Positions 60,990-64,000 of a stretch of DNA of 64,000 nucleotides are shown here, one piece after another. Within the stretch, counting starts at the first letter, position 1. The number at the start of each line of letters is the position of its first letter. The stretch comes from Erigeron canadensis (taxonomy: Eukaryota > Streptophyta > Magnoliopsida > Asterales > Asteraceae), in assembly GCF_010389155.1 (NCBI RefSeq), contig NC_057767.1, forward strand, positions 26,857,723 to 26,921,722, in the 5' to 3' direction. A program made the translations under genes and the position numbers. Below the pieces are notes generated by a model. The model did not search any database, was not told the origin of the DNA, and saw only the letters and a program-made list of their open reading frames with translations.

Positions 60990-63900
60990 TGTCGCCGTCA
61001 CCCGTCACTATCACCGCCCATCATAGTCGCCAGATTGTGTCATATCCCCATTTACTTTGACTGTTTTCTCTTCATGAGTAACAAATTACCAATTTTCTTT
61101 TATATAAAGTTTTTTATTGTTTATTTATGTACAGAATAATTAGCTAATTAATTTATGATGAAATAATCAAGTAATTAATTAAAAGAAAAAGTTTCTTAGC
61201 AACTTTTGTTTGATGAATTATAGAATATTTAAATGTTGTTCTACTAGGTGAAACTCGTGCATTGCATCGGATTATTTTGATTTTTACGTAATTCATCATA
61301 AATATTTGTTGTTGGATTTTTATTGTATCAAAGATACTTCTTTAAGTACACACATTCCTCAAGGCTTAAACTTTATCATACATTTTTCAATTAATATGTT
61401 TGTGGAGAAACTGATGTTCGAATATGTAGATAATGGTAGTAATGATTCTGAGTTGATAGAAAAGGAAGAACACAAAAAATCAGGCATCAAGTCCACATGC
61501 TTAAAATAGTACAATATATCATATAGATCTTTGATACAAACATAGGGCCAAGCAATTCATATAAAGCATTTACCATTTGCTACAAATTACTTCATTCTAA
61601 GATCTATTTGTAAGGCGCTGTTACAATATGCAAAAGTAGTTAAGACAAAATATCAACTTATGAGACATGTACAAAAGTGTAAATATATTGAGAAGTTTTT
61701 GACATCATGAAATTAGCTACATCTTTTTTAAAATTATTACTGACTAAGAATAGCGAATACATGTGTAAGTGTTTGCTAAGTGAAAATAAACAAAAACTAA
61801 AGAGAATGGTCGGTGGACAACTTATCTCTAAACTTTCTAACTGAACTTCAATAAAATATTTGAATTTCATATTGTCAACATTCATCTATGTTCACTAATT
61901 ATTCAAACCTCGATGATTATTGATTAGTCACATATTGAACTTCAACAGATATATTTTCCATATAAATGATTATAAAAAAATTAACTATTAATACAAAACA
62001 TGATATTATAGGTTTGTTTGTAAAGTAAAATAGTACATTTTTTGGCATTTTGATAACATATATATAAATGAATAACATGGAGATTCAAATAGCATATGGT
62101 AATTGTAAGAACTTTTTACTTATTAAATCTAAAAATATAGACAAATAAATGTCGATGGACAAATATGAAAGAGATAAAATAAAAATATAATGGCTTGTTC
62201 AAAGATGACATTAGACGTATCTTTGATTTTTTAAGTGTCAATGTTAATAAAATAAATTTAAAAAAAATATTCTTGTCTTAATACAAAATTATCACAGAGA
62301 CAGAACTTGTGTTTAGAACCATTTGCTCAACTCGTCATCAACTTGTAACCAATAAAAGTCAAGAGTCAACTCAAAGGAAATTGACAGTAGACATATCAGA
62401 GCCTTTACTCATATTGGTCTTGAACTTCGCAGTAGGGATACTGAAAAGATAAAACACTCAGACAGATGAACGCAAATCTCCCAAAATTATTGTACAAAGG
62501 CTATAAATACGTACATATGCAACAATATGAGTGGTAGTCTCGCCATGAAACAATTTTGGTGCAACTGTTTAAACTATATCAGTCCGTGTAGTGGTATTCT
62601 ACAGGGCAAAGAATGACAATTCCAATGCGTACGTTATTACAATTGATTATCATAATCAATCTCAAGTGATCACTTTCAAAACACACATCCAAACATCCAT
62701 ATAAAAGTCTTTAGTCAACGGCTCCTATCTAAAGACCTCAAATGAAGATCATGATGAATAGATGAGACCACATACCATTACAATACCATGCACATAAGTA
62801 AGGCCAATTGTTCCAGTGATCTGAGTCTCACAACAAATATCAAATAGCAGGGTATTAGGTTCAAAACCAGCCCAATCCCTAGCAAGCGGTTACAATTTTC
62901 CTATTGCAGGAGTCATTGTTCACCAATGAGATTTTTAAGGATCACAAAATCATGAATTAGTAGTCAACAACATACGGATAGGTAAAACAGATTAAAAAGC
63001 TACATGTGAAGGTCGAGAACTGGAGGGGTTGGTACCAAATCAATATAGCTTCTTTAATACAACTCAAAAAGACAAACAGTTTCAAGTACAATCTTTCTCA
63101 CTTCTAGTATAATCCACATTTCCAAATAAAACAATATAGAAAACTTTTCTGTTGTTGACCCATTTGACCCATTAAAGATAAAAAAACAAATTTTATATTT
63201 CAGCTATTTCGGTTAAACATTGACACCTTAACTTTCGTAGCCTGGTATAGAAATCTGTATAATAAATCAATGACGGAAGAGGAAAGAAATCACTTAAGAT
63301 CAATATATAACCCTTTATAACAGGATGCCCTGCCCAAATAAACTCACTTAAAGAGTTGTGCACATTGAAAATAGACGTTGGGAGACTCTGAAGTCTCGCC
63401 CTATTCGACTCATTTCGTATGTTTCCTCTCTTGGTATTAGTGTTTGATTCACCCTGTTTGAGAAATGCATAATAAGTATGTGGGTAGAAAATGTACCTCT
63501 AGGTGACATTCTTTCAGAAATTTGCACTTAATGTATTGCAACGGGTGCATGTCATGAGTTTTATAAACAATCTTTAGGATCATTCAAAGAAAGCTCTCAT
63601 CTTGTGACCACAAAATAATTCTAAAATTGTAAGAGAAAAAAGGGTTTACAAATAGGCTATTTGTAATAACCTGAATGATAAGTGAGACCTCAAAAATGTT
63701 GGATTCAATGGACCCAACTTTGGAAATATTGCCCGAGGTCCTTCCTATAACATTCTTTGAAAAACTTTAAAAAATCTCACTCAACTGTTCCCTTTTACGA
63801 CTCTTATGCAGAAACTATTCCGGTAACCTCGAACTCCGGCTTTTAAATATTCTATAATATTGTACATATAGAGAAGCATGAGGCTTTAGTAACGGTCGAT

Positions 63901-64000
63901 TGGAAGATTACCCATTCTTGGCCAATTGAAGTAAAAAAAAGCATCCTAAAAACAGAGTTGAAACCTAAAAGCCTTTTTTACCAATGAGAAGAGGCTCAGT
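60990..64000. other. Gene-poor AT-rich right flank
   Basis: Begins with a CGCCGTCACCCGTCACTATC patch. At 61244-61271 CTAGG...CTCGTGCATTGCATCGG read on minus is a degenerate hairpin followed by CTAG, another Helitron-like 3' end. From 62250 on the base composition is more balanced and could be the 3' region of a gene outside the window, but no protein similarity was recognised. A hAT-MITE-like patch (TTGACCCATTTGACCC) lies near 63155. Confidence 0.45.

Noticed and set aside
62250..64000. Possible gene at the right edge
   Set aside because: Composition is less AT-rich, but no frame, splice pattern or motif supports a call.

Overview
The window is plant nuclear DNA, from a eudicot. The genes are long and intron-rich, the intergenic DNA is AT-rich, and plant transposon families are common (TRIM, tRNA-derived SINE, PIF/Harbinger, hAT and MULE-like elements, Ty3-type solo LTR). 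Repeat style suggests an asterid, perhaps Asteraceae, but that is only an impression. No rRNA, tRNA or CRISPR locus was found.

Layout. (1) 1-250: last exon of a BAHD acyltransferase, plus strand, cut by the left edge. (2) 1595-15300, minus: a complete full-size ABCA1-type ABC transporter in about 40 exons. (3) 15.9-18.9 kb: a non-autonomous PIF/Harbinger element split by a 2-kb solo LTR. (4) 20640-25095, minus: an AP2-family transcription factor like Arabidopsis At2g41710, including a 9-nt micro-exon. (5) 28745-35049, minus: a P-class PPR protein like EMB2654 (At2g41720). (6) 37.1-38.2 kb: a second Harbinger element carrying the same broken cargo ORF. (7) 39019-48689, minus: an RRP12-like ribosome-biogenesis HEAT/ARM-repeat protein. 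(8) 48.8-64 kb: gene-poor DNA with a SINE, a MULE-like element, Helitron-like ends, short acidic ORFs and a 1.9-kb PIF/Harbinger element with an uninterrupted transposase ORF.

ABCA1, the AP2 gene and the PPR gene have the same order and orientation as At2g41700, At2g41710 and At2g41720, so this is a conserved eudicot block. RRP12 follows on the same strand but is not part of that block in Arabidopsis as far as I recall. The genes are ordinary housekeeping or developmental loci and do not form a pathway.

The most unusual material is in the repeats: a TRIM retrotransposon whose target duplication is exactly the first five bases of an ABCA1 intron; a Harbinger subfamily with a shared non-transposase ORF; a transposase ORF lacking its first catalytic Asp; a tandem duplication that copies a splice donor in RRP12; and a GC-AG intron in the PPR gene. 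Exon boundaries were read by eye from splice consensus and protein similarity recalled from memory, so individual junctions may be off by a few bases.
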